DNA of 8,626 nucleotides from an uncultured Eubacterium sp. (GTDB taxonomy: Bacteria; Bacillota_A; Clostridia; Lachnospirales; Lachnospiraceae): positions 1-8,626 of the forward strand of contig CANTHI010000135.1 in assembly GCA_947653505.1 (NCBI GenBank), in the 5' to 3' direction. Below, piece after piece: positions 1-6,564 of the stretch. The notes beneath the pieces are model-generated. The model was not told where the DNA came from. It worked only from the letters and a program-made list of their open reading frames with translations, and searched no databases. The stretch's first letter is position 1; every line of letters begins with the position of its first letter. The position numbers and the translations under genes are program-made.

Positions 1-2
1 AA

Positions 3-983
3 AATAAGCAATCCGTCCTTTCGCTGTCTTTTTTCTCAACTTTCTCCGTACGGGCTGTGGGTTCTGACGGGAAGATGTTTTATGCGGATCAGGATACCCT
101 GCAGACTTTATTTAAACAGATTCAGAGCCTGACGCTGAGTGAGAAAGAGACAGTGATAGGTCAGAATAAAGTCACCCAGCTGAATGCCAGTCTGTTTCCG
201 CTGGATGCCAGTAATCCTGCGTTAAAGTGGACAACAGACCGGGAATCGGTTGTAAGGGTGGATCATAACGGACTCGTAACGGCAGTTGGGGCCGGACGGG
301 CGACCGTAACAGTGTCAACAAAAGATGGCAGCTTTCTGAAACAGTACTGCGTGATTGACGTTGCAGAGGAAAAGTATGTTTCCGGCGGCCCGGGCAGCAG
401 CTCCGGCTGGTACGGCGGCGGAACATCCGCTCCTGTGGAACAGGAGAAACAGCCGGTTGTGGTAAATCTGCACTACGTGCTGCAGTTCCAGACAAACGGC
501 GGCACGAATCTGAGCCGGAAAACGATGACGCTGTTAAAAGACGACGTCCCGGGCATCATGCCAAAAGTACAGCGGAAAGATTATCTGTTTGACGGCTGGT
601 ATACGCAGCTAAACGGCGGGGAGCGCATCACCGGAGACAAACCGCTGACAGAAGCCGCGACACTGTACGCAAGATGGACAAAAGCCGAAGCTCCGGCAAA
701 GCCAGCGGCACCGGCGCTGAAATCTAAGAAAAAAGGCCAGATACAGGTCGGCATCCAGCATGTAAAAGGTGCGGCAGGCTATGAGATCGGGTACTCGTCC
801 AGTCAGAACTTTGCGTCTGCCAAAAAGAAGATGGCCGGAGCAGCGGCAAAAACAAAGACGCTTACAGGTCTGAAAGCCCAAAAGAAATACTATGTCAGAG
901 TGCGGGCATATTGTCTGGATTCGATGAAAAATAAAATTTATGGGGCATATAGTTCTGGAAAGAGCGTGAAAGTGAAGAGCTGA
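3..983 (+). CDS. C-terminal part of a secreted BIG2 / InlB-repeat / FnIII surface protein (5' end outside window)
   Basis: This is the end of a large cell-surface, probably adhesive, protein. The frame is open from the left edge. A GTG at 57 could serve as a start, but it has no convincing ribosome binding site and the frame continues upstream, so I treat the gene as truncated by the window. Visible in order: a BIG2 bacterial Ig-like domain (about 129-370, with the typical WTTD...V-DHNGLVTAVGAGRATV pattern), a short Gly/Ser linker (about 381-420), an InlB B-repeat / Listeria-Bacteroides repeat (about 477-682, FQTNGGT ... FDGWYT ... LYARWTK), and a fibronectin III-like domain (about 690-975) ending KSVKVKS. 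There is no LPXTG-type signal, dockerin or membrane anchor at the C terminus. It is a close paralogue of the 3' end of the next gene (3911-4881). Residues encoded before about 42 do not match the paralogue, so the true upstream structure is uncertain. Confidence 0.8.
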   Translation, partial: NKQSVLSLSFFSTFSVRAVGSDGKMFYADQDTLQTLFKQIQSLTLSEKETVIGQNKVTQLNASLFPLDASNPALKWTTDRESVVRVDHNGLVTAVGAGRATVTVSTKDGSFLKQYCVIDVAEEKYVSGGPGSSSGWYGGGTSAPVEQEKQPVVVNLHYVLQFQTNGGTNLSRKTMTLLKDDVPGIMPKVQRKDYLFDGWYTQLNGGERITGDKPLTEAATLYARWTKAEAPAKPAAPALKSKKKGQIQVGIQHVKGAAGYEIGYSSSQNFASAKKKMAGAAAKTKTLTGLKAQKKYYVRVRAYCLDSMKNKIYGAYSSGKSVKVKS

Positions 984-1032
984 TGATTTCTAAATCTAAA
1001 AAGAGCGTGAAGGCTGAGAGCTGATGATTTCT
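961..1032 (+). repeat. Imperfect 31-bp duplication of the gene 3' end, including the stop codon
   Basis: Positions 961-991 and 1002-1032 are two 31-bp copies with four mismatches, 41 bp apart. The first encodes the real end of the upstream protein (GKSVKVKS-stop). The second, outside the gene, would read KKSVKAES-stop in its own frame. Both continue into the same TGATGATTTCT after the stop. This is a duplicated gene end rather than a regulatory repeat. Confidence 0.8.
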
Positions 1033-1057
1033 GAAACCGGATGATTTCTGAAACCGG
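1024..1057 (+). repeat. 17-bp perfect tandem repeat, two copies
   Basis: The unit atgatttctgaaaccgg occurs at 1024-1040 and again at 1041-1057 with no spacer. It joins the duplicated gene end on its left to the third gene-end remnant on its right. This suggests slippage or short-homology repair at this junction. Confidence 0.9.
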
Positions 1058-1105
1058 ATCTATGGAGCATACAGTACAGTGAAAAGTGTGAAGGTAAAGA
1101 GCTGA
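1055..1105 (+). pseudogene. Remnant of a third copy of the surface-protein C-terminal tail
   Basis: Read from 1055, this stretch encodes RIYGAYSTVKSVKVKS and then a TGA stop. It is nearly the same as the last 16 residues of the protein ending at 4881 (RIYGDYSMVKSVKVKS) and resembles the end of the protein stopping at 983. It has no start and no ribosome binding site. The match breaks just upstream: TGAAA-CCGG replaces ATGAAAAACCGG, with a base missing. It is best read as the last fragment of a deleted or recombined tandem paralogue. Confidence 0.75.
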
Positions 1106-1139
1106 CAGCCTGAGCGGCTTTGGAGGGGAGGAACAGGGT

Positions 1140-4100
1140 ATGAAGAGAGCCAGAAAATTTCTGGCAGTGATTTTAAGCGTCTGTATGGCAGCAGGCATGT
1201 ATGTATGTCCCGCCGGAACGAAAAAAGTACAGGCCGCGGTTTCCGGTGATTATGAATATGAAAAGCTGACGGATACGACGGTTTCAGTTACAGCGTATAC
1301 AGGATCTGGGAAGATGGTTACGATTCCGCAGACGCTGGACGGAAAACAGGTCACAAAGATAGGCGACATGGCGTTTGCACGGACTTCGGTCGAAGAAGTT
1401 ACGATTCCATCCGGTGTGACAGCGATTGGAACATATGCGTTTCAGTTTTGTGAAAATTTAAAAAAGGTGACGATGCCGGAACGCGGCATGCTTTCGATCG
1501 GCAATCAGGCTTTTACGCAGTGTAAAAGTCTGGAAGAGGTCACGCTGCCGTCGGATCTGGAGACGATCGGGGAATATGCGTTTGAAAACTGCGAAAGCCT
1601 GGCAGAGCTTGTGATTCCTGCGACAGTCACAGATATTGGAAAATATGCGTTTGTATATTGTAAGCAGCTGCGCAGTGTTACCATACCGGCAGCTGTAACG
1701 ACGATAAAGGAACATACGTTTATGGGCTGTACCAGTCTGTCAGAGGTTTCCATTTTATCCAGTCTTTCTGCGATTGAGGGCTGGGCGTTCTGGGGCTGTA
1801 CCAGTCTGGAACAGTTTGAAATGCCGGATAGTGTGACGGATATCGGAAAGTTTGCGTTTGAAGATTGCAGAAATCTGCAGGAGCTTACATTTTCATCCAG
1901 TCTGACGAATATTGGGGAAGGAGCTTTTGAGACATGTACCAGCCTGACGCGGCTTACCCTTCCATCCGGACTGACCAGTATCCCGAAAGGACTTTTCCGG
2001 GAGTGCACCGGCCTGACGCAGATCAGTCTGCCGGAAGGGCTGACCAGCATCGGGGAGTCCGCGTTCCATGACTGTCCGGTGTTAGCGGACGTATTTTATG
2101 CCGGTACCGAAAAGCAGTGGGATCAGATCACAATAGAAGCCAATAATGAAGAGCTGCAGAATGCGGATATTTATTGTGAAGGGGAACTGCTTCCGGATCC
2201 TGCGGATGATTACAAATACAGGATTTTAGATGATGGGACGGTAGAGATTACAGAATATACAGGCTCGGATCCGGTGGTATATGTTCCGGATATGATTCAT
2301 GACAGGCTGGTGACGGCGATCGGGTCTGAAGCCTTTGTGACAAGCAGTAATCTGGAGAAAATTACGATTCCATACAGCGTGACGAAAATGGGAGATGTGG
2401 ACAAAACCGGATTATCAGGAAGCTTTGGCGCATGTGCGGGGTTAAAAGAAATACATGTGGAGGATGAAAATAAAAACTATTCATCTGGGCAGGGAGTTTT
2501 GTTTAATAAGGAAAAGACGGTGTTAATCAGACATCCGCAGGCAAAAAAAGGGGAGTATGTGATTCCTTCCAGTGTCACAGAGATTGCGCATGGTGCGTTT
2601 GAGGACTGTTATGATTTATCCAAAGTTACAGTTCCACCGAAAATAACGGAGATTAAATCCTGCTGTTTTAGTGAGTGTCCGAACCTTGCTGCAGTTACGC
2701 TTCCAGACAGTCTGAAAAGAGTGGAAGAAGCAGCATTTTACGGATGCAGCGGACTAAAGGACGTGTATTATGCGGGAGTCCGGTCAGATTGGGAAAAGAT
2801 TCTGATTGACGATACACCGTTTCAGCATGAGGAAGTAAGCGCCAACGCACCGTTAGTCAGTGCGGTGATTCACTTTCGCGACGGCACTACGTTAAATGGC
2901 CCGCAGGAAGAGTTTCCGGAGGAGCCGGTGATACGGGATACAAAGCAGGAGCTGGAAAATTTGAAGCATGGCGATGCGCTTGGCCTGACAAAGGATTTTC
3001 AGCATTATTTATCCGGAGAGCAGACTGACATGATGGAAACCTGTATTTACACATGGCTTGCAAAGATCAATCATGCTTACAGGTATTCGGGAAGTGACGG
3101 AATCAGAGAGCTTATTATGAAAAAAGCAGGCATTGATCCGCAGGGCGATGTTGCATCCGGCACGGAGCGGGCCGTTACGCATGTTTCGGTGGAGACAAAA
3201 TACGGACCAAAGACATTTGAGATTACGCTGAATCTGGGAAAACCGGATGCGGGCGGGAATCTGTATCCTGCCTATGGCGCCATGCATTATGAGATACTGG
3301 AAAAAGAAAATATTCCGTCAGATTTACCAGAAAGCGGACAGATTGGAAAAACCGCGTACACAGATCTGGGTGCGTTTGCAGACTGTGTCAGCCGCGCATC
3401 GGAAGAGACGCTTCACAGTACTTACCAGTGGCAGTCACTGGATGACGGCATGGCAGCGGCGATACTGATGGATAAGACAGTGACTGAAATAATTGGAAAT
3501 GCGAATGGTTCTTTTTCAGAAGGTACTTTTGTCATATACGCAAAGCCGCTTGTTACTTACAGCAAAAAAGTCACGATCTCCTGTCCGGTAGATGTGTATG
3601 TCTACAGTATGGACGGGAAAGAAGCCGGAGCGGTGATTAACAATCAGCCGTCCGGAGGGAATGCCGGCGTCCGGTTTGACGTAAACGGAGATGTAAAGAC
3701 AGTATATCTGGCAGGAAATGATTATTATCTGAATCTGCGCGGCACGGATACCGGAACGATGAAATATGAGGTGGAAGAGATCGCGAATGACAAGGTACGC
3801 CGCAATGTGCAGTTTCTGGAGCTGCAGCTGAAAAAGGACATGCAGTATGAAGGGTATGTATTCCGGCCGTTAAATATTGACCGTGATTTGTATGCGTTGC
3901 GTACGACAGGCGGCACGGACCAGAAAATCTTTTACGCGGACGCGGACCGGCAGTATGAGACGCTGTCAGTATTTAAGCGGATACAGGAGCTGTCCCTGAG
4001 CCGCCAGAACACATCGTTAGACCGGAATAAAACGATGCAGCTGCATGCGGGATCTGCTGCCGCTGGACGCCAGCAATCCAAACCTGCAGTGGACAACAGA

Positions 4101-4268
4101 CAGCGAATCGGTGGCAAAGGTGGATCACAGCGGTCTGGTAACAGCGGTCGGCGCCGGACGGGCAACGGTTATGGTGTCGACAAAAGACGGGAGCTTTTTA
4201 AAGCAGTACTGCGTGATCGATGTTGCAGACCAGAGCAGTGTTACCGGCGGCAGTTCCGGAGGCAGTAG
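1140..4268 (+). CDS. BspA-like leucine-rich-repeat (LRR_5) secreted surface protein, frameshifted near the 3' end
   Basis: Large secreted protein, probably for adhesion or binding at the cell surface. ATG at 1140 has a strong GGAGGGGAGG ribosome binding site 8 bases upstream and begins a signal peptide (MKRARK, hydrophobic core, likely cleavage near residues 32-33 after VQA). Block 1 (about residues 50-345) has eleven 23-residue LRR_5 repeats of the form VTxIGxxAFxxCxxLxxVTIP, closed by a typical FYAGTEKQW cap. Block 2 (about 358-577) has four more repeats, an irregular insert (YSSGQGVLFNKEKT) and a second YYAGVRSDW cap. Residues about 580-930 form a long middle region I cannot assign; its later half (CPVDVYVYSMDGKE ... 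TVYLAGNDYYL) looks beta-rich. The frame enters a BIG2 domain at about residue 950 and leaves it after QLHAG: the last 72 or so residues are Arg-rich frameshift product ending at 4268. The true continuation is the frame ending at 4881; restored, the protein would have 1246 residues. No anchor signal is visible. Confidence 0.9.
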   Translation: MKRARKFLAVILSVCMAAGMYVCPAGTKKVQAAVSGDYEYEKLTDTTVSVTAYTGSGKMVTIPQTLDGKQVTKIGDMAFARTSVEEVTIPSGVTAIGTYAFQFCENLKKVTMPERGMLSIGNQAFTQCKSLEEVTLPSDLETIGEYAFENCESLAELVIPATVTDIGKYAFVYCKQLRSVTIPAAVTTIKEHTFMGCTSLSEVSILSSLSAIEGWAFWGCTSLEQFEMPDSVTDIGKFAFEDCRNLQELTFSSSLTNIGEGAFETCTSLTRLTLPSGLTSIPKGLFRECTGLTQISLPEGLTSIGESAFHDCPVLADVFYAGTEKQWDQITIEANNEELQNADIYCEGELLPDPADDYKYRILDDGTVEITEYTGSDPVVYVPDMIHDRLVTAIGSEAFVTSSNLEKITIPYSVTKMGDVDKTGLSGSFGACAGLKEIHVEDENKNYSSGQGVLFNKEKTVLIRHPQAKKGEYVIPSSVTEIAHGAFEDCYDLSKVTVPPKITEIKSCCFSECPNLAAVTLPDSLKRVEEAAFYGCSGLKDVYYAGVRSDWEKILIDDTPFQHEEVSANAPLVSAVIHFRDGTTLNGPQEEFPEEPVIRDTKQELENLKHGDALGLTKDFQHYLSGEQTDMMETCIYTWLAKINHAYRYSGSDGIRELIMKKAGIDPQGDVASGTERAVTHVSVETKYGPKTFEITLNLGKPDAGGNLYPAYGAMHYEILEKENIPSDLPESGQIGKTAYTDLGAFADCVSRASEETLHSTYQWQSLDDGMAAAILMDKTVTEIIGNANGSFSEGTFVIYAKPLVTYSKKVTISCPVDVYVYSMDGKEAGAVINNQPSGGNAGVRFDVNGDVKTVYLAGNDYYLNLRGTDTGTMKYEVEEIANDKVRRNVQFLELQLKKDMQYEGYVFRPLNIDRDLYALRTTGGTDQKIFYADADRQYETLSVFKRIQELSLSRQNTSLDRNKTMQLHAGSAAAGRQQSKPAVDNRQRIGGKGGSQRSGNSGRRRTGNGYGVDKRRELFKAVLRDRCCRPEQCYRRQFRRQ
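1353..2090 (+). repeat. LRR_5 coding repeats with 69-bp periodicity
   Basis: Eleven in-frame, diverged 23-codon units encode the first LRR block, each with an AF-x-x-C core (for example AFQFCENL, AFENCESL, AFEDCRNL) and a following IP or LP turn. The DNA copies are divergent, so this is an old protein repeat, not a recent tandem duplication or a CRISPR-like array. Confidence 0.85.
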
Positions 4269-4881
4269 TTCCGGAAGCGGCGGTTCCGGAGGCGGCAGTT
4301 CCGGCTGGTATGGTGGCGGGACGTCAGTGCCTGTGGAACAGGAAAAACATCCGGTTGTGGTAAATCTTCATTATGTGTTGCAGTTTCAGACCAACGGAGG
4401 CACCAATCTGAGCCGGAAGACGATGACGCTGCTGGCGGATGACAGTCCGGGCATTATGCCAAAGGTTCAGCGGAAGGATTATCTGTTTGATGGCTGGTAT
4501 ACGAAACAGGAAGGCGGGGAACGCGTGACGGGAGAGCAGCCGATGAAAGAAGCGGCAACACTGTACGCACGCTGGACAAAGGCGCAGGCTCCTGCAAAGT
4601 CAGCAGTAGCGGCGTTAAAGTCAAAGAAAAAAGGACAGATACAGGTCAGCTTTCAGAATATAAACAAAGTATCGGGATATCAGATCGCATACGCATCCGA
4701 TAAAAAATTTACGTCAGAAAAAGTAACAGAAGCCGGAGCGGCAGCGAAATCAAAAACGATTTCCGGATTAAAAGCCGGAAAGAAATATTATGTCAGGGTA
4801 CGTGCTTATTGTCTGGATTCCATGAAAAACCGGATTTATGGGGATTATAGTATGGTGAAAAGTGTAAAAGTAAAAAGCTGA
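4045..4881 (+). CDS. 3' frame of the frameshifted LRR surface protein (BIG2 - linker - InlB repeat - FnIII)
   Basis: This frame continues the protein that starts at 1140. It resumes the BIG2 domain at LLPLDASNPNLQWTTD, exactly where the other frame loses it, and lines up with SLFPLDASNPALKWTTD of the upstream paralogue. It then encodes a Gly/Ser linker (4246-4305), an InlB B-repeat (about 4374-4581, FQTNGGT ... FDGWYT ... LYARWTK) and a fibronectin III-like domain (about 4590-4878) ending KSVKVKS. The ATG at 4045 has no ribosome binding site, lies inside the BIG2 domain and gives no signal peptide, so I doubt it is a separate gene. InlB repeats and FnIII domains commonly serve as stalk or binding modules; the ligand is unknown. 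No sortase motif, SLH domain or membrane segment is seen at the end. Confidence 0.8.
   Translation: MRDLLPLDASNPNLQWTTDSESVAKVDHSGLVTAVGAGRATVMVSTKDGSFLKQYCVIDVADQSSVTGGSSGGSSSGSGGSGGGSSGWYGGGTSVPVEQEKHPVVVNLHYVLQFQTNGGTNLSRKTMTLLADDSPGIMPKVQRKDYLFDGWYTKQEGGERVTGEQPMKEAATLYARWTKAQAPAKSAVAALKSKKKGQIQVSFQNINKVSGYQIAYASDKKFTSEKVTEAGAAAKSKTISGLKAGKKYYVRVRAYCLDSMKNRIYGDYSMVKSVKVKS
4049..4051 (+). other. Probable one-base insertion (frameshift site)
   Basis: The frame beginning at 1140 reads ...KTMQLHA and then leaves homology. The downstream frame resumes at CTGCTGCCGCTGGAC (4054). Between codon GCG (4047-4049) and CTG (4054) there are four bases, GGAT, where one codon is expected. Removing one G from the GGG at 4049-4051 gives QLHADLLPLDASN, matching QLNASLFPLDASN of the paralogue. 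The run is short, and no slippery heptamer or following hairpin stands out. A mutation or an assembly error is more likely than programmed frameshifting. Confidence 0.8.
4246..4305 (+). repeat. Four 15-bp tandem repeats encoding a Gly/Ser linker
   Basis: Four consecutive 15-base units (4246, 4261, 4276, 4291), each ending in TTCCGG(A/C), encode GGSSG, GSSSG, SGGSG and GGSSG. They link the BIG2 domain to the InlB repeat. The paralogue at about 381-410 has roughly one unit at the same place, so the linker has grown or shrunk by unit steps while staying in frame. Confidence 0.85.
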
Positions 4882-4919
4882 CCGGTGCAGATCATGCAAA
4901 AGAAAGACGGGGGGAAGAT

Positions 4920-5651
4920 ATGCTTTCATTTGACATTTTATCAAAAAACGGAGAGCGGGAATACAACGAGGATTACGTGGGAGCAAAGAAGCGCCGGGAA
5001 TCTTACTGTTTTGTCCTTGCAGACGGGCTGGGCGGGCACGGCGGCGGAGACGAAGCGTCGCGGCTTGTATCAGAGTATATTTTAAATGATTTCGCGCAGC
5101 ATGGCGCAGTGACAGAAGCATATTTAAGAAAATGCTTTGAGCAGAGCCAGCAGCTCCTGCTGCAGGAGCAGAGGAAGCAGAGACGGATGATGGAGATGAA
5201 GACGACGCTGACGGTGCTGCTGGCAGACGAAGACCGGATTCAGTGGGGCCATATCGGGGATTCCAGAATCTATTATTTTCAGGATAAGAAGCTGAAAGAA
5301 AGGACGCTGGATCACAGCGTGCCGCAGATGCTCGTACTGGCCGGCAAACTAAAAGAAAAGCAGATTCGCGGACATTCGGACCGGAACCGTCTGCTCCGTG
5401 TCATGGGCGTGGAATGGGACGAGCCGCAGTATGAAATAGCAAAGCCGCTGCAGCGGATGGGCGGGGAGGCGTTTCTGCTCTGCTCGGACGGATTCTGGGA
5501 ATGGATACAGGAAAAGACGATGCAGCATCTGCTGAAAAAGGCTGCGGGGCCGGCGGAATGGCTGGAGATGATGGAAAAAGCCGTGGTAAAGCAGGGACAT
5601 GGGAAAGGGATGGACAATTATTCGGCCATCGGGGTGTTGTTCGGGAAGTAA
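4920..5651 (+). CDS. PP2C-family serine/threonine protein phosphatase
   Basis: Cytoplasmic metal-dependent (Mn/Mg) phosphatase that removes phosphate from Ser/Thr of proteins. All key PP2C motifs are visible: RxxNED at residues 13-18, ADGLGGHG with metal-binding Asp35 and Gly36, T-T-L-T-V at 95-99, GDSR at 113-116, DHS followed by a VPQ loop, CSDG with Asp190, and DN at 232-233. At 243 residues, with no extra domain or membrane segment, it is the size of compact bacterial PP2C enzymes such as PrpC/Stp. ATG at 4920 follows a GGGGGGAAG ribosome binding site, 38 bases after the surface-protein stop, with no terminator between. A partner kinase of the PrkC/PASTA type is common next to such genes but none is in this window. 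Its place before the cohesin, dockerin and sortase genes suggests it regulates that surface system; the substrate is not shown by the sequence. Confidence 0.92.
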   Translation: MLSFDILSKNGEREYNEDYVGAKKRRESYCFVLADGLGGHGGGDEASRLVSEYILNDFAQHGAVTEAYLRKCFEQSQQLLLQEQRKQRRMMEMKTTLTVLLADEDRIQWGHIGDSRIYYFQDKKLKERTLDHSVPQMLVLAGKLKEKQIRGHSDRNRLLRVMGVEWDEPQYEIAKPLQRMGGEAFLLCSDGFWEWIQEKTMQHLLKKAAGPAEWLEMMEKAVVKQGHGKGMDNYSAIGVLFGK

Positions 5652-5709
5652 GCCTGCGGAATGCAGGATCAAAAGAATTTGACGGGATTGGTTAAGAAAG
5701 GAGCAGCTT

Positions 5710-6564
5710 ATGAGCAGGAGAAAAAGATTCATGACAGGATTATTGTGCAGTATGATGCTGACAAGTGTGGTACGGACAGATACCGTATACGCGGCGCCGG
5801 CACTATCCGCTTCCTCGGATACCGGCAGCGTGGCAGAAGGAGACTATGTCAATGTAGACGTGGAGATTGACGGCAATCCTGCGATCAGTACGCTGGGAGC
5901 GACGCTAAATTATGACAGCAGTGTCTTAAAGTATGACAGCAGCACATGGAACCAGGGCTTTTCCGGAAGCGATATGCAGATGGCATCAGACACAGGAAAT
6001 GAGGTAAATCTGTCTGTCGTTTGTGATGACAGTTACGCGCAGGACGGTACGGTTGTGACGGTACGTTTTCAGGCGGTAAAAGATGCTTCTTCCATTCCGG
6101 TCACACTGTCGCTGAGGGATATGGCAGATGCCGATCTGGCTGAAATATCGGACTGTAACGTGACAGGCGCAGTGCGTGCGCCAGAGGCAGCAGAGCCGCC
6201 TCAGGAAAATGAGACCGTAGATCTGCAGAATCCTGACGAAGCGTCTGATATTAATATCGTAGATGAAGAAGCCGGAGCAGACGCGCAGGATCAGGTTGCC
6301 GTGACGGATACAACGTCCCATACAGATACAACGTCCCATACGGATACAGACTCCGGTGAAGTCGCGGTGGTGACACAGCATGTATCAGGCACCAGCAATG
6401 GGACACAGTCAGCAGCAGCTCCCCAGGCAAAGGCATCCCGTCCGGATGCAAATTATAAGACCGGCGTCGGACTGGGCAGCGACGTATTTTTAATCGGCGG
6501 GGCAGTGTCTGGTATTCTGGCGCTGATCCTGGTAGTCAGACGCCATCGGGAGGAAGAATCATGA
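5710..6564 (+). CDS. Cohesin-domain surface protein with sortase-type C-terminal tail (NYKTG)
   Basis: Secreted cohesin protein that probably serves as a cell-surface docking point for dockerin proteins. ATG at 5710 has GAAAGGAG 6 bases upstream. Residues 1-28 are a signal peptide (MSRRKR, hydrophobic core, VYA). Residues about 36-158 look like one cohesin domain: the EGDYVNVDVEIDG opening, STLGATLNYDSSVLKYD, and later VVTVRFQA. Residues about 160-245 form an acidic, Thr/Ser- and Ala-rich spacer with two DTTSHT repeats. The C terminus is NYKTG (248-252), a short Gly-rich gap, the hydrophobic stretch VFLIGGAVSGILALILVV (259-276) and RRHREEES. This has the layout of a cell-wall sorting signal; the motif is not LPXTG but resembles the NxxTG/SPxTG types used by some clostridial class B sortases. 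Simple membrane anchoring is the alternative. Its stop overlaps the next start by 4 bases (ATGA), implying coupled translation with the dockerin gene. Confidence 0.85.
   Translation: MSRRKRFMTGLLCSMMLTSVVRTDTVYAAPALSASSDTGSVAEGDYVNVDVEIDGNPAISTLGATLNYDSSVLKYDSSTWNQGFSGSDMQMASDTGNEVNLSVVCDDSYAQDGTVVTVRFQAVKDASSIPVTLSLRDMADADLAEISDCNVTGAVRAPEAAEPPQENETVDLQNPDEASDINIVDEEAGADAQDQVAVTDTTSHTDTTSHTDTDSGEVAVVTQHVSGTSNGTQSAAAPQAKASRPDANYKTGVGLGSDVFLIGGAVSGILALILVVRRHREEES
6307..6342 (+). repeat. 18-bp tandem repeat (two copies) in the cohesin-protein spacer
   Basis: Two 18-base units at 6307-6324 and 6325-6342, differing only in their last base, encode DTTSHT-DTTSHT. A partial third unit follows (DTDS). 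They lie in the low-complexity spacer between the cohesin domain and the C-terminal anchor, where changes in copy number would only alter stalk length. Confidence 0.85.

Larger units (their letters stand above)
3911..4881 (+). repeat. Long direct repeat shared with the upstream paralogue (partner 42-983)
   Basis: This segment and 42-983 encode the same module order (FYAD motif, BIG2, Gly/Ser linker, InlB repeat, FnIII-like domain) with high similarity in protein and DNA. Examples are the shared KDYLFDGWYT and YYVRVRAYCLDSMKN stretches. The two copies lie in direct orientation, nearly 3.9 kb apart. Recombination between them would delete the LRR gene or fuse its N-terminal part to another C terminus. 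The exact identity needs an alignment. Confidence 0.8.

Noticed and set aside
984..1139. Regulatory region or small RNA between the paralogues
   Set aside because: I see no clear promoter, riboswitch or terminator. Most of the stretch is explained by duplicated gene ends and the ribosome binding site of the gene at 1140.
1505..2050. Minus-strand open frame of 181 codons opposite the LRR block
   Set aside because: Its apparent repeats mirror the LRR_5 coding repeats on the + strand; there is no signal, start context or family match.
1353..2090. Regular about 69-bp periodicity resembling a repeat array
   Set aside because: It is explained by in-frame 23-residue LRR_5 units with divergent DNA; there are no conserved repeats with unique spacers, so it is not CRISPR.
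4049..4056. Programmed ribosomal frameshifting or homopolymer phase variation
   Set aside because: The G run is only three bases long, and I see no slippery heptamer or strong downstream structure; a simple mutation or a sequence error fits better.
4045..4881. Independent gene starting at ATG 4045
   Set aside because: There is no ribosome binding site or signal peptide, and the start lies inside a BIG2 domain that continues from the upstream frame. I list it as the 3' part of a frameshifted gene.
5653..5667. Small hairpin CCTGC-GGAAT-GCAGG after the phosphatase stop, as a terminator
   Set aside because: The stem has only 5 pairs and no T-run follows; the next gene has its own ribosome binding site 30 bases on, so operon read-through is more likely.
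5680..5709. TTGACG at 5680-5685 as a -35 box for the cohesin gene
   Set aside because: At about 17 bases downstream there is no TATAAT-like -10 element; that position falls in the ribosome binding site of the next gene.
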